Below, piece by piece: positions 1-15,130 of a stretch of DNA of 64,000 nt. Below the pieces are notes generated by a model. That model made no database searches and was not told the origin of the DNA. It saw nothing but the letters and a program-made list of their open reading frames with translations. The DNA is taken from assembly GCA_022747635.1 (NCBI GenBank), contig JAKTNV010000752.1:1-64000 (forward strand), written 5' to 3'. The position numbers and the translations under genes were made by a program. Source of the DNA: Hetaerina americana (taxonomy: Eukaryota > Arthropoda > Insecta > Odonata > Calopterygidae). How positions within the stretch are numbered: the first letter of the stretch is position 1; each line of letters starts with the position of its first letter.

Positions 1-3000
1 GGCTTTGAGGACAATAGTGATTCGTGAAGCGATATTTAATCAGATTCATCTAGTAACAGTGGCCGGGAATGGAATGGAATAACGTCCTTGCCTAGGCAAC
101 TTAGTAACATACAACTTAACTACGGACGGGAGAAAATGCCGACGAGCCGTGAAGCGGTGTAAATTTCATAACGATCGTGTGATTTTAAGACTCATGATAT
201 ACACCATGACGATTAATTACCTTAGCAGTTGTGGTGATGCTTAATCACCGGGATATCATGTAATGTCATACCAGTCACAGCGAGGCGTTAATACTTAACA
301 TTGAACTTTGTCAAATTTGTGTAGTTGAAATCACCCTTATGACATCTGTTAATAAATTCATCCACACAGAGTACCAAATTAGTAAAATATCTCGGGTACG
401 CAGCGATATGTAAACGGAGACAGTTTTTTTTTCAAAATCTCGGAATGGATGACAAACGTCCTCCATTAGCGAACATTTATGACAGTCATCACCTACCTCC
501 TGCCGTGATAATGTCAAATTTTGCAATGCAAACTACTGGTAATAAGAATGATTAAATTCGAGTCAACTAGTGTTACTTTCGAATAACGTTCCCCCATTGA
601 CACAACTGTCATTTACATATGAACACTAGAAACTAACACACACGAACGTGCACATAGACCTACGCAACCTTCAGTCGTCTACTTCATCGTGAGTGGATTG
701 AATCCTCTTAACTCCTGATTGACTTTCGCTTCACATTGCAATGATCCCAGATTGGCCGGGGAAAAGACGACTATTTGTTTTCCTGTTCACTGGAATGCTT
801 ATTTCGTATCTTTTATGGTGATGTGCTAGGTACCAGACAGCTTAAAATTGTTAATCATCGTTCTTTTATTACTCGTGACGATAAAGTTGCTTCCGCATCG
901 CTAAGAACCTCAAGGAATCAACAATGAACGGGGATGAAATATTTGATGGGTCCACATGTATTGATTAAGTAATGCAGAACGAAGTAGATACTGAGTAATT
1001 GAATTAACACAGGGGCTTCTTCGAGACAGAACCGAGAAATGATGTTCCGTGAACTGTCGACGGTGATAGAGTTCCACGAAAGAGAGGTCGTAGAGGAATG
1101 AACGGTTCCGGCTGTTAATGCCGCCCCTAGTCCCCCCAACCCCGCAAGCACTGGAAACCAGCCTGGATCCCTGATTACGATCCCAGGAAAAATCGTGTTC
1201 AAGTCTTTCCTACGCCAGATAGTATAATCTGTCATCACTATTGAACGCCGCATCACGCCCCGACGGCTTTTTCCCACGTTTTTTTTATTTATTCACAGGA
1301 ATGTTTTCCAGGTAAGGGCTATTCACTCTACCTTATCCGTCAATCACTATCCCGACCCTCGAAAGTTATAAGGAAAAGTCGACCATTGCTCTAATGAAAG
1401 ATATTATTCCAACGGCATGGAGGTAAAAAACAAGATCCATATGCTTGACACACATTATGTCGATTGGAAACAAGTGGAAACGATGTGAAATTAGGTTGGA
1501 AGCAACTGAAAAATATTGTGACACGAATACAAGCCGTCATAGCTCCGCAACTACGACGAAAGGGATGTGGATATTATTGAGTTAAACGCATCTGTCCTAT
1601 TTGCTTATGGCGATTCCCATCGTAATGATCGCGCATACAATCCCGCGATGCGCCCTATTTTCGCCGTTTCCGTGAATAAGACGTACGGCGGGGGATGTGT
1701 ACCGAGCGAAATTGCCGACACGAATTACGTACGCTTACGAGAGCCTGGTTTTCAAGGAGTCGCTTTCACGTTGACTACGTCCCCGAGGTATCCCATCACA
1801 CAGGGTCATTTAACGTGACATACAGCGTGTGTGTGGGAGGGATTTTTTTTTTTAAGGTCGTAGGGGTGTATTCCGTAACTTGACGGCACCGTGGAGAAAA
1901 GCACATCCAACGCATCGCACAGATAAGGAAGGTTAATAAAAGAAATGTACGCGATAACAAGTCGACGGCAGACGACTCTCCTCTTCGAAAGACGTGCAAG
2001 GAAACTAGGGTAGACATCCGCGGAAACGTGGATGTGGCGCCGTTTCAACGACAATAAGAGTTTTCCCGTGATGAAGTATCATTTCGTTTCCGATGACATG
2101 CCGGTTGCTACAAATTCATCATCCCGCAACGAGGGTACCGACGTCCGAAGCCGTTGGAGACGGAGCAAACTCGTCACGGCCGGGTCGCCACTGCGCGCCC
2201 TCGGCTACTACATTGTTTTTCCCGCCCGCTCACGGGGCTAAAGCATAATTCGGCGCCATCCTCGACTTTGTTGTACGTGAACTTTGACGTCCCATTCGCG
2301 TGCGTACAGTTCATTTCTTTTTCCCCTTCGGCCACCCCATGCAACCATTTCGAAGCCCACGCGGACGCGTCGTAAGGCGTGCGCTTAACGGGTGACTCCG
2401 TCTCCATTTGCGACTCGATAATCCTTTCCCACGGGCGCGGGAGGTGGGTGCGTCGCGACGCCCCCGAGTCGTCGAAAAATGCATAAACGTCCGCTTACGG
2501 GACAGGCACCGGGGAGGAACAGGAGGAAGGTTTGACAGGCGCCGAGTCAGGGGGAAGGCGTCCGAAGGGACCGTCTTCTCGGGGCCGCTTTCCGCGGCCG
2601 GCGCGCGGCCCACCGGGTCGCGAGCGCGTCCAATACCAGGTGAAGGATGGCCTCGAACGTACGTTACCTCGGATCTCGAGGAATCGACCCCGGTAGAAAC
2701 GTGTGCAACGTTTATTCCCGGGTACGCCTTCGACAGGACGACAACCCGTATTTTGACGACCCGCTGCACACGAACTGGGCTCGCCAAACGCCTGGCGCCG
2801 CCACGGCCGACAGGGTGGAACCCTGACGGGCGCCGCGGCGCAAGGCGCCCTCGTTACGCGCCCCCGACACTCTCCGAAACGCGAAAGTCGGAGGAGGAGT
2901 GGAGTACAAACAATCCGAGAAGCGCACCGGAGGCGAGAGGAAGAGATCGTATTTTGCTCCGAAATGGTACGATAGCAAGGTGGACTTTCGTATGAAATCC

Positions 3001-3047
3001 ATGTCTTGGTAATTTTCTCTTTCTATCATCACGCAGCAGCCGATAAC
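1..3047. other. Spacer upstream of H1, unit 1 (left part cut by window edge)
   Basis: Non-coding spacer between the H2B of the preceding unit (outside the window) and H1. The first 2 kb is AT-rich with short T runs; the last 0.9 kb before H1 is GC- and CpG-rich. Open frames up to 195 codons occur on both strands of the GC-rich part, but they overlap each other and show no domain I recognise. No RNA gene, transposon end or satellite was recognised. The 170 bp before the H1 start shows no TATA box. Confidence 0.8.
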
Positions 3048-3794
3048 ATGGCAGACGCAGCATCTGGAGCAGCGGCAGCCGCACCACCGGCAGCCCAGCC
3101 TTCGGGCACCGTCGCAGTAAAACCCCTGCCTTCTTCAGGAACCTCCGCGGCTTCCAAGAAGGCCAGCAAGGGCGGAGCAGCCAAGAAGGCTCGCGCAAAG
3201 CCGTCGCACCCGCCCACTTCCGAGATGGTTAACAACGCAGTCAAGGGCCTCAAGGAGCGCGGTGGCTCTTCCCTTCAAGCCATCAAGAAGTACATCGCAG
3301 CCAGCTACAAAGTGGACGCCGAGAGGCTCTCGCCTTTCATCAAGAAGTACCTCAAGGCGGCCGTCACCGCCGGAACTCTCGTCCAGACCAAGGGAAAGGG
3401 CGCCTCAGGTTCCTTCAAGCTGAGCCACAGCAAGAAGGCCGCACCCGCGGCAGCCAGCGGGACGACCAAGGCGAAAAAGGTCGTCAAGAAGACGGGAGTA
3501 AAGAAACCGAAAGCGGTCGGAGCCAAGAAGTCCTCCGAGAAGGCGTCCAGTGGCACCAAGAGGTCCGCGCCCAAGGAGCGAAGCAAGTCCGCGCCACCAG
3601 CCAAGAAGGCGAAGAAGGCGGCGGACAAGCCAAAGAAGAAGCCGGCGGCTGGGAAACCCGCCGCCAAGGCGGCAAAGTCCCCGTCGAAGGCGAAAAAGGC
3701 GGCCACCAAACCCAAGACCCCCAAGCCCAAGAAGACGCCCACCAAGGCCAAGCCCGCCGCCAAGAAACCTTCCGCCGCCCAGAAAAAGAAGTGA
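3048..3794 (+). CDS. H1: Linker histone H1
   Basis: Replication-dependent linker histone that binds nucleosomal DNA at the entry and exit points and compacts chromatin. The protein is 248 aa. It has an Ala/Pro-rich N-tail (1-52), a winged-helix globular domain (about 53-126, with the SHPPTSEMV start and the GSFKLS end typical of the family) and a long Lys/Ala/Pro-rich C-tail with repeated KKA and KPK motifs. The ATG at 3048 is chosen because the frame upstream has only a TTG and no histone-like sequence. It is the only gene of the unit without a divergent partner and it converges on H3. A histone stem-loop lies 54 bp past the stop. All six copies encode the same protein. Confidence 0.97.
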   Translation: MADAASGAAAAAPPAAQPSGTVAVKPLPSSGTSAASKKASKGGAAKKARAKPSHPPTSEMVNNAVKGLKERGGSSLQAIKKYIAASYKVDAERLSPFIKKYLKAAVTAGTLVQTKGKGASGSFKLSHSKKAAPAAASGTTKAKKVVKKTGVKKPKAVGAKKSSEKASSGTKRSAPKERSKSAPPAKKAKKAADKPKKKPAAGKPAAKAAKSPSKAKKAATKPKTPKPKKTPTKAKPAAKKPSAAQKKK

Positions 3795-3848
3795 ACCATC
3801 ACTGCTTCGCCACCGGCGCACCTAGGACAGCAGACAGCGTCCAATCTC

Positions 3849-3864
3849 GGTCCTTTTTAGGACC
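3849..3864 (+). terminator. H1 mRNA 3' stem-loop
   Basis: GGTCCTTTTTAGGACC forms a 6-bp stem with a TTTT loop. This is the replication-dependent histone 3' end signal bound by SLBP in place of a poly(A) tail. Exactly 12 nt downstream lies AAAGATG, a likely U7 snRNA pairing site (histone downstream element). Confidence 0.95.
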
Positions 3865-4248
3865 ATCATGTCTTCCAAAGATGCTTGCCACTCAATGCCC
3901 ACGCCACTGAGCACGCCCAAAGTTAACATTTATCATGATTAATGCCATGCAAAAACAACGGTCCTATTTAAAATTGATGATGCGACATGGACGGACGAAA
4001 AAAAAAATTAAGAATAACATTCATAGAACGTGTAAAATGAACAACACGTCACGGAGTATTGTTTTCTTTTCGTTAAGCGCGTCAGGTAAGCATCGCACGA
4101 ACTTTTATTTCATCTCATTTCATGCGTAGCCGTGCAAACGCACTTGCCATGCGCAAAGGAAATTTCATGTCGTCCATCATTCCAATGGATTTACATCGTC
4201 GTTAATTATTGTGCGATCGTGCTAAATTCAAACTTTTAAGTATGTACT

Positions 4249-4264
4249 GGTCCTGAAAAGGACC
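4249..4264 (-). terminator. H3 mRNA 3' stem-loop
   Basis: On the minus strand GGTCCTTTTCAGGACC forms a 6-bp stem with a TTTC loop, 26 nt past the H3 stop. The purine-rich AAAGTTT lies 12 nt downstream, where the other genes carry ARAGATG. Confidence 0.95.
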
Positions 4265-4290
4265 TTTGTTTTTCGGCCGAAAGTAGCTTT

Positions 4291-5206
<916 letters not shown>

Positions 5207-5257
5207 ACACGACGCGACGGGATCGCCATCCGACACCCGGCGTACGTCGATAAAAAA

Positions 5258-5273
5258 GGTCCTTCTAAGGACC
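5258..5273 (+). terminator. H4 mRNA 3' stem-loop
   Basis: GGTCCTTCTAAGGACC, 6-bp stem with TCTA loop. AGAGATG, a candidate U7 site, starts exactly 12 nt downstream. Confidence 0.95.
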
Positions 5274-5460
5274 AATACAATGTTCAGAGATGGAGCTAAT
5301 CCTTTGCCATAACGGAACGAAAAATTATTCGCTATAGCGTATGTGACGGCGATAAATAGTAAAGTAAGACCTGTTCGAGCGCACAGGAAAAATGGCGGTG
5401 ATAATAGAGTTGAAATTGTATGAGCCTTTACCGACGTTAAAGACATTGTCAGCGAATCGG

Positions 5461-5578
5461 AATAAGCACGTGGCAACGGACTGGCGACAATGTATATCGC
5501 GCCGTTGCAACCGTACATGAATAAGCACGTGGCAACGGACTGGCGACAATGTGTATCGCGCCGTTGCAACCATACATG
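5461..5578. repeat. 59-bp tandem duplication with inner inverted repeat
   Basis: Two 59-bp copies (5461-5519 and 5520-5578) differ at two or three bases. Each contains GCAACGG and, further on, CCGTTGC, which can pair as a 7-bp hairpin stem. Present at the same place in every complete unit. Confidence 0.9.
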
Positions 5579-5846
5579 TTAACAAGAAATAACGTAGTTA
5601 AGCGGCAGATTGCAGGTGAAATTTTATGACAGACTATGAAATACATTGTAAACGAAGCAGTGTCACCTTCAATCATTCTTCGTTGCATTTCAGCACAAAC
5701 GCTTTCACTTTTTATACGCTTTATTTCCCATCGTTTACCTTAGCCCAATTATAGCTCCACGTTTCATTCGCTATGCTTATTACGTTTATTGTTATTATTA
5801 TTTTTTTCACATGACATTTATCGCGTACATCTCTCTAGTATGTTCT

Positions 5847-5862
5847 GGTCCTGAAAAGGACC
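5847..5862 (-). terminator. H2A mRNA 3' stem-loop
   Basis: Minus-strand GGTCCTTTTCAGGACC, 22 nt past the H2A stop. AGAGATG starts 12 nt downstream as candidate U7 site. Confidence 0.95.
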
Positions 5863-5884
5863 TTTTATGCGCACAGCGTGATGC

Positions 5885-6477
<593 letters not shown>

Positions 6478-6849
6478 ATGCCACCCAAGACGAGCGGAAA
6501 GGCTGCGAAGAAAGCGGGCAAGGCCCAGAAGAACATCTCCAAGGGAGACAAGAAGAAGAAGCGCAGGAGGAAGGAGAGCTACGCAATCTACATCTACAAA
6601 GTGCTGAAGCAGGTGCACCCCGACACCGGAATCTCCAGCAAGGCCATGAGCATCATGAACAGCTTCGTCAACGATATTTTCGAGAGAATCGCCGCCGAAG
6701 CTTCTCGCCTGGCTCACTACAACAAGCGCTCCACCATCACCAGCCGGGAGGTGCAGACCGCCGTCAGGCTCTTGCTTCCCGGTGAGCTGGCCAAGCACGC
6801 CGTCTCCGAGGGGACCAAGGCCGTCACCAAGTACACCAGCTCAAAGTAA
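6478..6849 (+). CDS. H2B: Histone H2B
   Basis: Core histone H2B, 123 aa. The N-tail [20 protein letters not shown] is of insect type, the histone fold follows and the protein ends in [10 protein letters not shown]. The ATG at 6478 is chosen over an in-frame GTG 9 nt upstream because MPPK is the conserved start. Last gene of the unit, followed by the 4.8-kb spacer. Confidence 0.98.
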   Translation: MPPKTSGKAAKKAGKAQKNISKGDKKKKRRRKESYAIYIYKVLKQVHPDTGISSKAMSIMNSFVNDIFERIAAEASRLAHYNKRSTITSREVQTAVRLLLPGELAKHAVSEGTKAVTKYTSSK

Positions 6850-6883
6850 ATTCCTCGACGGGATTGCTTTGATGCATCCTAAC

Positions 6884-6899
6884 GGCCCTTCTAAGGGCC
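6884..6899 (+). terminator. H2B mRNA 3' stem-loop
   Basis: GGCCCTTCTAAGGGCC, a variant stem with C-G in place of T-A at the third pair. 34 nt past the stop. The purine block 12 nt downstream is weak here (TCAGTTT). Confidence 0.95.
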
Positions 6900-9800
6900 A
6901 TGAAATAATCTTCAGTTTTCAAATACCCGACTGCGATGGGCAATCGTCAATACTCGGCCGCAAAGGACGTACATAAATAAACGTAAAAACCTGGGAAATT
7001 AGAGTCCCACGCTTTCCTCCGATTCACCAACTACTTACCTGGTGTGCACGCGCGCGGTTCACGAAAAAATAGAGTAAATGTAAAGGAGAAACTTATGACA
7101 ATAAAAGATGGACGAATTTCTTACCTCCTATTCAAATATATTTTCTACTGCTATGCGTCTGCATTTGATGAAAATGACCGTCGAGATATTAAGGAAAAAA
7201 TATTATATTCCCATGATTACTTCCCTTTCACCCAGTACTTTTCAAACCACTGACCTGCTATGCTCGTTTCTCAGACGTAAGCCTTGACTTACATGTCTCC
7301 CTCCGTCAAAAATAATATGGATTCACGGCGTCCGTCTCCCTCCGAAACTGGTACGCTTGTGGTCACGTTGCTCCTGCTTCACTTCCAGGGGCAGTAAATG
7401 ACAGGTCCCCACATGCCCTTCCCACGCGGCCGTTTTTCCGCGAAGGCTAATTCCGCTTAACCTCCCGTCCCATCCGCTACGTCGTAAAACTCCTCGGGGG
7501 TTCAACGCGAGGAGGCAGGTAATGCGACCCGTCCTCGCCCCAAGTTTCTACGTTAACCAGAAAAGGGCTGTCGCAATGACCCACGTGGCATTCCGCACGA
7601 GGAAGAAATTTCTGTGGAAACCTCGCAAGCATAGAACGCAGCTGGGCAACAGCGTTCCTTGTACATTCACCAAGTCGTGACGAGCAGGCGTCGCAATAAA
7701 CAAAATGGCGGGCAGTGAGCGCTTCCGTGGATTTTCCATTGTGCTAATTCTATCCAATCAATCAATTCCCAGAAACTATTTCTACGGAATGCATCGTCGT
7801 TAACAGCATATGGAATCAGCATCATTCGCACAAATAACAATTTATGTAATGGGCATCGGGTTTCCTTCTTGGAAAATCGCCATCTCGCTGAAACAATGTT
7901 GATAAACCTCCTCTGAACGAATCCCCCAAGTATTTTAAAGTCGATTGAGTGATTTTTCATCCTTTTCCGCAATTTTTTTTTTGCGATACTGCAACGATTT
8001 ATCAGCAATTGATTACAAATGCATCGAGACAGACGTGACAAGTAGACCAGTTCTTTGATCACCATGCCTCCAAATGACCGATTCTTGTTATAGTTTTGAA
8101 CCGGGGTCCCTTCCGCGGGACACGACTCATTCCCCTTCTTTTGAACGAAATTAACCTTTCCAGAAATCTTTACTTGTCTTGTCACGCCACAGAACAGAAA
8201 ATGTTTCTCTAGGCAAAAGTTAAATGGTCCCAGTCCCAACTTACCCGCTAATTTTATTACGTTGATACACAAGGGATGGAAGGACATACGTTAATGTTGT
8301 TTATTTCTTTGCGGGATTAGGGAAATGAAATCTAGGGAAAAGAGGTCGAAGTTTGACGTGAAAGAGAAATCTTTAAAATTAGCGGCCGGTATAATCATTT
8401 ATGAGATGATTGCATAACGTTTTCATTAAGGCGACTCTTCCTACAAGTGCATTTCTGACGAAAAAGGTTGCCGCATGTGCCTACCTGTCCGTCCTTTTAG
8501 CATTTCAACTTTCTGCAAATTTGGTGAAAATCTTTACCGCATTAGCCCCATTGAAGAATCCACCCCGGCCGCATTTTGACACTAGGTACACGAGATCGTC
8601 ACTTCACCGTATTCGACAACCGATTTCCCGCAGTGGCGTTAACCGAAGGACGCTCGGCTTTGAGGACAATAGTGATTCGTGAAGCGATATTTAATCAGAT
8701 TCATCTAGTAACAGTGGCCGGGAATGGAATGGAATAACGTCCTTGCCTAGGCAACTTAGTAACATACAACTTAACTACGGACGGGAGAAAATGCCGACGA
8801 GCCGTGAAGCGGTGTAAATTTCATAACGATCGTGTGATTTTAAGACTCATGATATACACCATGACGATTAATTACCTTAGCAGTTGTGGTGATGCTTAAT
8901 CACCGGGATATCATGTAATGTCATACCAGTCACAGCGAGGCGTTAATACTTAACATTGAACTTTGTCAAATTTGTGTAGTTGAAATCACCCTTATGACAT
9001 CTGTTAATAAATTCATCCACACAGAGTACCAAATTAGTAAAATATCTCGGGTACGCAGCGATATGTAAACGGAGACAGTTTTTTTTTCAAAATCTCGGAA
9101 TGGATGACAAACGTCCTCCATTAGCGAACATTTATGACAGTCATCACCTACCTCCTGCCGTGATAATGTCAAATTTTGCAATGCAACTACTGGTAATAAG
9201 AATGATTAAATTCGAGTCAACTAGTGTTACTTTCGAATAACGTTCCCCCATTGACACAACTGTCATTTACATATGAACACTAGAAACTAACACACACGAA
9301 CGTGCACATAGACCTACGCAACCTTCAGTCGTCTACTTCATCGTGAGTGGATTGAATCCTCTTAACTCCTGATTGACTTTCGCTTCACATTGCAATGATC
9401 CCAGATTGGCCGGGGAAAAGACGACTATTTGTTTTCCTGTTCACTGGAATGCTTATTTCGTATCTTTTATGGTGATGTGCTAGGTACCAGACAGCTTAAA
9501 ATTGTTAATCATCGTTCTTTTATTACTCGTGACGATAAAGTTGCTTCCGCATCGCTAAGAACCTCAAGGAATCAACAATGAACGGGGATGAAATATTTGA
9601 TGGGTCCACATGTATTGATTAAGTAATGCAGAACGAAGTAGATACTGAGTAATTGAATTAACACAGGGGCTTCTTCGAGACAGAACCGAGAAATGATGTT
9701 CCGTGAACTGTCGACGGTGATAGAGTTCCACGAAAGAGAGGTCGTAGAGGAATGAACGGTTCCGGCTGTTAATGCCGCCCCTAGTCCCCCCAACCCCGCA

Positions 9801-11700
9801 AGCACTGGAAACCAGCCTGGATCCCTGATTACGATCCCAGGAAAAATCGTGTTCAAGTCTTTCCTACGCCAGATAGTATAATCTGTCATCACTATTGAAC
9901 GCCGCATCACGCCCCGACGGCTTTTTCCCACGTTTTTTTTATTTATTCACAGGAATGTTTTCCAGGTAAGGGCTATTCACTCTACCTTATCCGTCAATCA
10001 CTATCCCGACCCTCGAAAGTTATAAGGAAAAGTCGACCATTGCTCTAATGAAAGATATTATTCCAACGGCATGGAGGTAAAAAACAAGATCCATATGCTT
10101 GACACACATTATGTCGATTGGAAACAAGTGGAAACGATGTGAAATTAGGTTGGAAGCAACTGAAAAATATTGTGACACGAATACAAGCCGTCATAGCTCC
10201 GCAACTACGACGAAAGGGATGTGGATATTATTGAGTTAAACGCATCTGTCCTATTTGCTTATGGCGATTCCCATCGTAATGATCGCGCATACAATCCCGC
10301 GATGCGCCCTATTTTCGCCGTTTCCGTGAATAAGACGTACGGCGGGGGATGTGTACCGAGCGAAATTGCCGACACGAATTACGTACGCTTACGAGAGCCT
10401 GGTTTTCAAGGAGTCGCTTTCACGTTGACTACGTCCCCGAGGTATCCCATCACACAGGGTCATTTAACGTGACATACAGCGTGTGTGTGGGAGGGATTTT
10501 TTTTTTTAAGGTCGTAGGGGTGTATTCCGTAACTTGACGGCACCGTGGAGAAAAGCACATCCAACGCATCGCACAGATAAGGAAGGTTAATAAAAGAAAT
10601 GTACGCGATAACAAGTCGACGGCAGACGACTCTCCTCTTCGAAAGACGTGCAAGGAAACTAGGGTAGACATCCGCGGAAACGTGGATGTGGCGCCGTTTC
10701 AACGACAATAAGAGTTTTCCCGTGATGAAGTATCATTTCGTTTCCGATGACATGCCGGTTGCTACAAATTCATCATCCCGCAACGAGGTACCGACGTCCG
10801 AAGCCGTTGGAGACGGAGCAAACTCGTCACGGCCGGGTCGCCACTGCGCGCCCTCGGCTACTACATTGTTTTTCCCGCCCGCTCACGGGGCTAAAGCATA
10901 ATTCGGCGCCATCCTCGACTTTGTTGTACGTGAACTTTGACGTCCCATTCGCGTGCGTACAGTTCATTTCTTTTTCCCCTTCGGCCACCCCATGCAACCA
11001 TTTCGAAGCCCACGCGGACGCGTCGTAAGGCGTGCGCTTAACGGGTGACTCCGTCTCCATTTGCGACTCGATAATCCTTTCCCACGGGCGCGGGAGGTGG
11101 GTGCGTCGCGACGCCCCCGAGTCGTCGAAAAATGCATAAACGTCCGCTTACGGGACAGGCACCGGGGAGGAACAGGAGGAAGGTTTGACAGGCGCCGAGT
11201 CAGGGGGAAGGCGTCCGAAGGGACCGTCTTCTCGGGGCCGCTTTCCGCGGCCGGCGCGCGGCCCACCGGGTCGCGAGCGCGTCCAATACCAGGTGAAGGA
11301 TGGCCTCGAACGTACGTTACCTCGGATCTCGAGGAATCGACCCCGGTAGAAACGTGTGCAACGTTTATTCCCGGGTACGCCTTCGACAGGACGACAACCC
11401 GTATTTTGACGACCCGCTGCACACGAACTGGGCTCGCCAAACGCCTGGCGCCGCCACGGCCGACAGGGTGGAACCCTGACGGGCGCCGCGGCGCAAGGCG
11501 CCCTCGTTACGCGCCCCCGACACTCTCCGAAACGCGAAAGTCGGAGGAGGAGTGGAGTACAAACAATCCGAGAAGCGCACCGGAGGCGAGAGGAAGAGAT
11601 CGTATTTTGCTCCGAAATGGTACGATAGCAAGGTGGACTTTCGTATGAAATCCATGTCTTGGTAATTTTCTCTTTCTATCATCACGCAGCAGCCGATAAC
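6900..11700. other. Spacer between H2B of unit 1 and H1 of unit 2
   Basis: About 4.8 kb with no recognised gene. AT-rich for the first 3.9 kb, then GC/CpG-rich before H1. A short palindrome CGCAA-T(n)-TTGCG lies near 7969-7985. Open frames up to 206 codons (for example 7667-8287 minus) show no recognisable domain and persist only because the repeats are nearly identical. Confidence 0.8.
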
Positions 11701-12447
11701 ATGGCAGACGCAGCATCTGGAGCAGCGGCAGCCGCACCACCGGCAGCCCAGCCTTCGGGCACCGTCGCAGTAAAACCCCTGCCTTCTTCAGGAACCTCCG
11801 CGGCTTCCAAGAAGGCCAGCAAGGGCGGAGCAGCCAAGAAGGCTCGCGCAAAGCCGTCGCACCCGCCCACTTCCGAGATGGTTAACAACGCAGTCAAGGG
11901 CCTCAAGGAGCGCGGTGGCTCTTCCCTTCAAGCCATCAAGAAGTACATCGCAGCCAGCTACAAAGTGGACGCCGAGAGGCTCTCGCCTTTCATCAAGAAG
12001 TACCTCAAGGCGGCCGTCACCGCCGGAACTCTCGTCCAGACCAAGGGAAAGGGCGCCTCAGGTTCCTTCAAGCTGAGCCACAGCAAGAAGGCCGCACCCG
12101 CGGCAGCCAGCGGGACGACCAAGGCGAAAAAGGTCGTCAAGAAGACGGGAGTAAAGAAACCGAAAGCGGTCGGAGCCAAGAAGTCCTCCGAGAAGGCGTC
12201 CAGTGGCACCAAGAGGTCCGCGCCCAAGGAGCGAAGCAAGTCCGCGCCACCAGCCAAGAAGGCGAAGAAGGCGGCGGACAAGCCAAAGAAGAAGCCGGCG
12301 GCTGGGAAACCCGCCGCCAAGGCGGCAAAGTCCCCGTCGAAGGCGAAAAAGGCGGCCACCAAACCCAAGACCCCCAAGCCCAAGAAGACGCCCACCAAGG
12401 CCAAGCCCGCCGCCAAGAAACCTTCCGCCGCCCAGAAAAAGAAGTGA
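11701..12447 (+). CDS. H1: Linker histone H1, unit 2
   Basis: Encodes a 248-aa protein identical to the unit 1 copy; intact, with its stem-loop downstream. Confidence 0.97.
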   Translation: MADAASGAAAAAPPAAQPSGTVAVKPLPSSGTSAASKKASKGGAAKKARAKPSHPPTSEMVNNAVKGLKERGGSSLQAIKKYIAASYKVDAERLSPFIKKYLKAAVTAGTLVQTKGKGASGSFKLSHSKKAAPAAASGTTKAKKVVKKTGVKKPKAVGAKKSSEKASSGTKRSAPKERSKSAPPAKKAKKAADKPKKKPAAGKPAAKAAKSPSKAKKAATKPKTPKPKKTPTKAKPAAKKPSAAQKKK

Positions 12448-12501
12448 ACCATCACTGCTTCGCCACCGGCGCACCTAGGACAGCAGACAGCGTCCAATCT
12501 C

Positions 12502-12517
12502 GGTCCTTTTTAGGACC
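12502..12517 (+). terminator. H1 mRNA 3' stem-loop, unit 2
   Basis: Loop TTTT; AAAGATG 12 nt downstream. Confidence 0.95.
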
Positions 12518-12901
12518 ATCATGTCTTCCAAAGATGCTTGCCACTCAATGCCCACGCCACTGAGCACGCCCAAAGTTAACATTTATCATGATTAATGCCA
12601 TGCAAAAACAACGGTCCTATTTAAAATTGATGATGCGACATGGACGGACGAAAAAAAAAATTAAGAATAACATTCATAGAACGTGTAAAATGAACAACAC
12701 GTCACGGAGTATTGTTTTCTTTTCGTTAAGCGCGTCAGGTAAGCATCGCACGAACTTTTATTTCATCTCATTTCATGCGTAGCCGTGCAAACGCACTTGC
12801 CATGCGCAAAGGAAATTTCATGTCGTCCATCATTCCAATGGATTTACATCGTCGTTAATTATTGTGCGATCGTGCTAAATTCAAACTTTTAAGTATGTAC
12901 T

Positions 12902-12917
12902 GGTCCTGAAAAGGACC
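12902..12917 (-). terminator. H3 mRNA 3' stem-loop, unit 2
   Basis: Loop TTTC on the minus strand. Confidence 0.95.
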
Positions 12918-12943
12918 TTTGTTTTTCGGCCGAAAGTAGCTTT

Positions 12944-13859
<916 letters not shown>

Positions 13860-13910
13860 ACACGACGCGACGGGATCGCCATCCGACACCCGGCGTACGT
13901 CGATAAAAAA

Positions 13911-13926
13911 GGTCCTTCTAAGGACC
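13911..13926 (+). terminator. H4 mRNA 3' stem-loop, unit 2
   Basis: Loop TCTA; AGAGATG 12 nt downstream. Confidence 0.95.
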
Positions 13927-14113
13927 AATACAATGTTCAGAGATGGAGCTAATCCTTTGCCATAACGGAACGAAAAATTATTCGCTATAGCGTATGTGAC
14001 GGCGATAAATAGTAAAGTAAGACCTGTTCGAGCGCACAGGAAAAATGGCGGTGATAATAGAGTTGAAATTGTATGAGCCTTTACCGACGTTAAAGACATT
14101 GTCAGCGAATCGG

Positions 14114-14231
14114 AATAAGCACGTGGCAACGGACTGGCGACAATGTATATCGCGCCGTTGCAACCGTACATGAATAAGCACGTGGCAACGGACTGGCGAC
14201 AATGTGTATCGCGCCGTTGCAACCATACATG
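14114..14231. repeat. 59-bp tandem duplication, unit 2
   Basis: Same pair of 59-bp copies as at 5461 in unit 1. Confidence 0.9.
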
Positions 14232-14499
14232 TTAACAAGAAATAACGTAGTTAAGCGGCAGATTGCAGGTGAAATTTTATGACAGACTATGAAATACATT
14301 GTAAACGAAGCAGTGTCACCTTCAATCATTCTTCGTTGCATTTCAGCACAAACGCTTTCACTTTTTATACGCTTTATTTCCCATCGTTTACCTTAGCCCA
14401 ATTATAGCTCCACGTTTCATTCGCTATGCTTATTACGTTTATTGTTATTATTATTTTTTTCACATGACATTTATCGCGTACATCTCTCTAGTATGTTCT

Positions 14500-14515
14500 G
14501 GTCCTGAAAAGGACC
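14500..14515 (-). terminator. H2A mRNA 3' stem-loop, unit 2
   Basis: Loop TTTC on the minus strand; AGAGATG 12 nt downstream. Confidence 0.95.
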
Positions 14516-14537
14516 TTTTATGCGCACAGCGTGATGC

Positions 14538-15130
<593 letters not shown>

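Larger units (their letters stand above)
3795..4290. other. H1-H3 convergent intergenic region, unit 1
   Basis: The 3' sides of H1 and H3 face each other here. It holds the H1 stem-loop (3849-3864), the H3 stem-loop (4249-4264, minus) and about 380 bp of AT-rich sequence between them. No other gene was recognised. Confidence 0.85.
5207..5884. other. H4-H2A convergent intergenic region, unit 1
   Basis: Holds the H4 stem-loop (5258-5273), a 59-bp tandem duplication (5461-5578) and the H2A stem-loop (5847-5862, minus). The rest is AT-rich with no recognised gene. A 236-codon frame antisense to H4 extends into it but is a shadow of H4. Confidence 0.85.
12448..12943. other. H1-H3 intergenic region, unit 2
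   Basis: Same content as unit 1: the two facing stem-loops and AT-rich DNA between. Confidence 0.85.
13860..14537. other. H4-H2A intergenic region, unit 2
   Basis: Two facing stem-loops and the 59-bp tandem duplication; otherwise AT-rich with no gene seen. Confidence 0.85.

Noticed and set aside
2408..2995. 195-codon open frame before H1, with 158- and 106-codon frames on the other strand
   Set aside because: Low stop density is expected in this GC-rich stretch. The frames overlap each other, show no domain, and are kept only because the whole repeat is homogenised.
3305..3844. 179-codon frame antisense to H1, and a 236-codon frame antisense to H4 (4859-5569)
   Set aside because: Shadows of the histone coding strand; composition is what reverse-complemented Lys/Ala-rich or GC-rich codons give.
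8090..8130. T-arm-like TTTTGAACCGGGGTCC suggesting a tRNA
   Set aside because: No matching acceptor or anticodon stems around it.
7667..8287. 206-codon minus-strand frame in the spacer
   Set aside because: No recognisable domain and no supporting promoter or stem-loop; conservation among units says nothing because non-coding parts are equally conserved.
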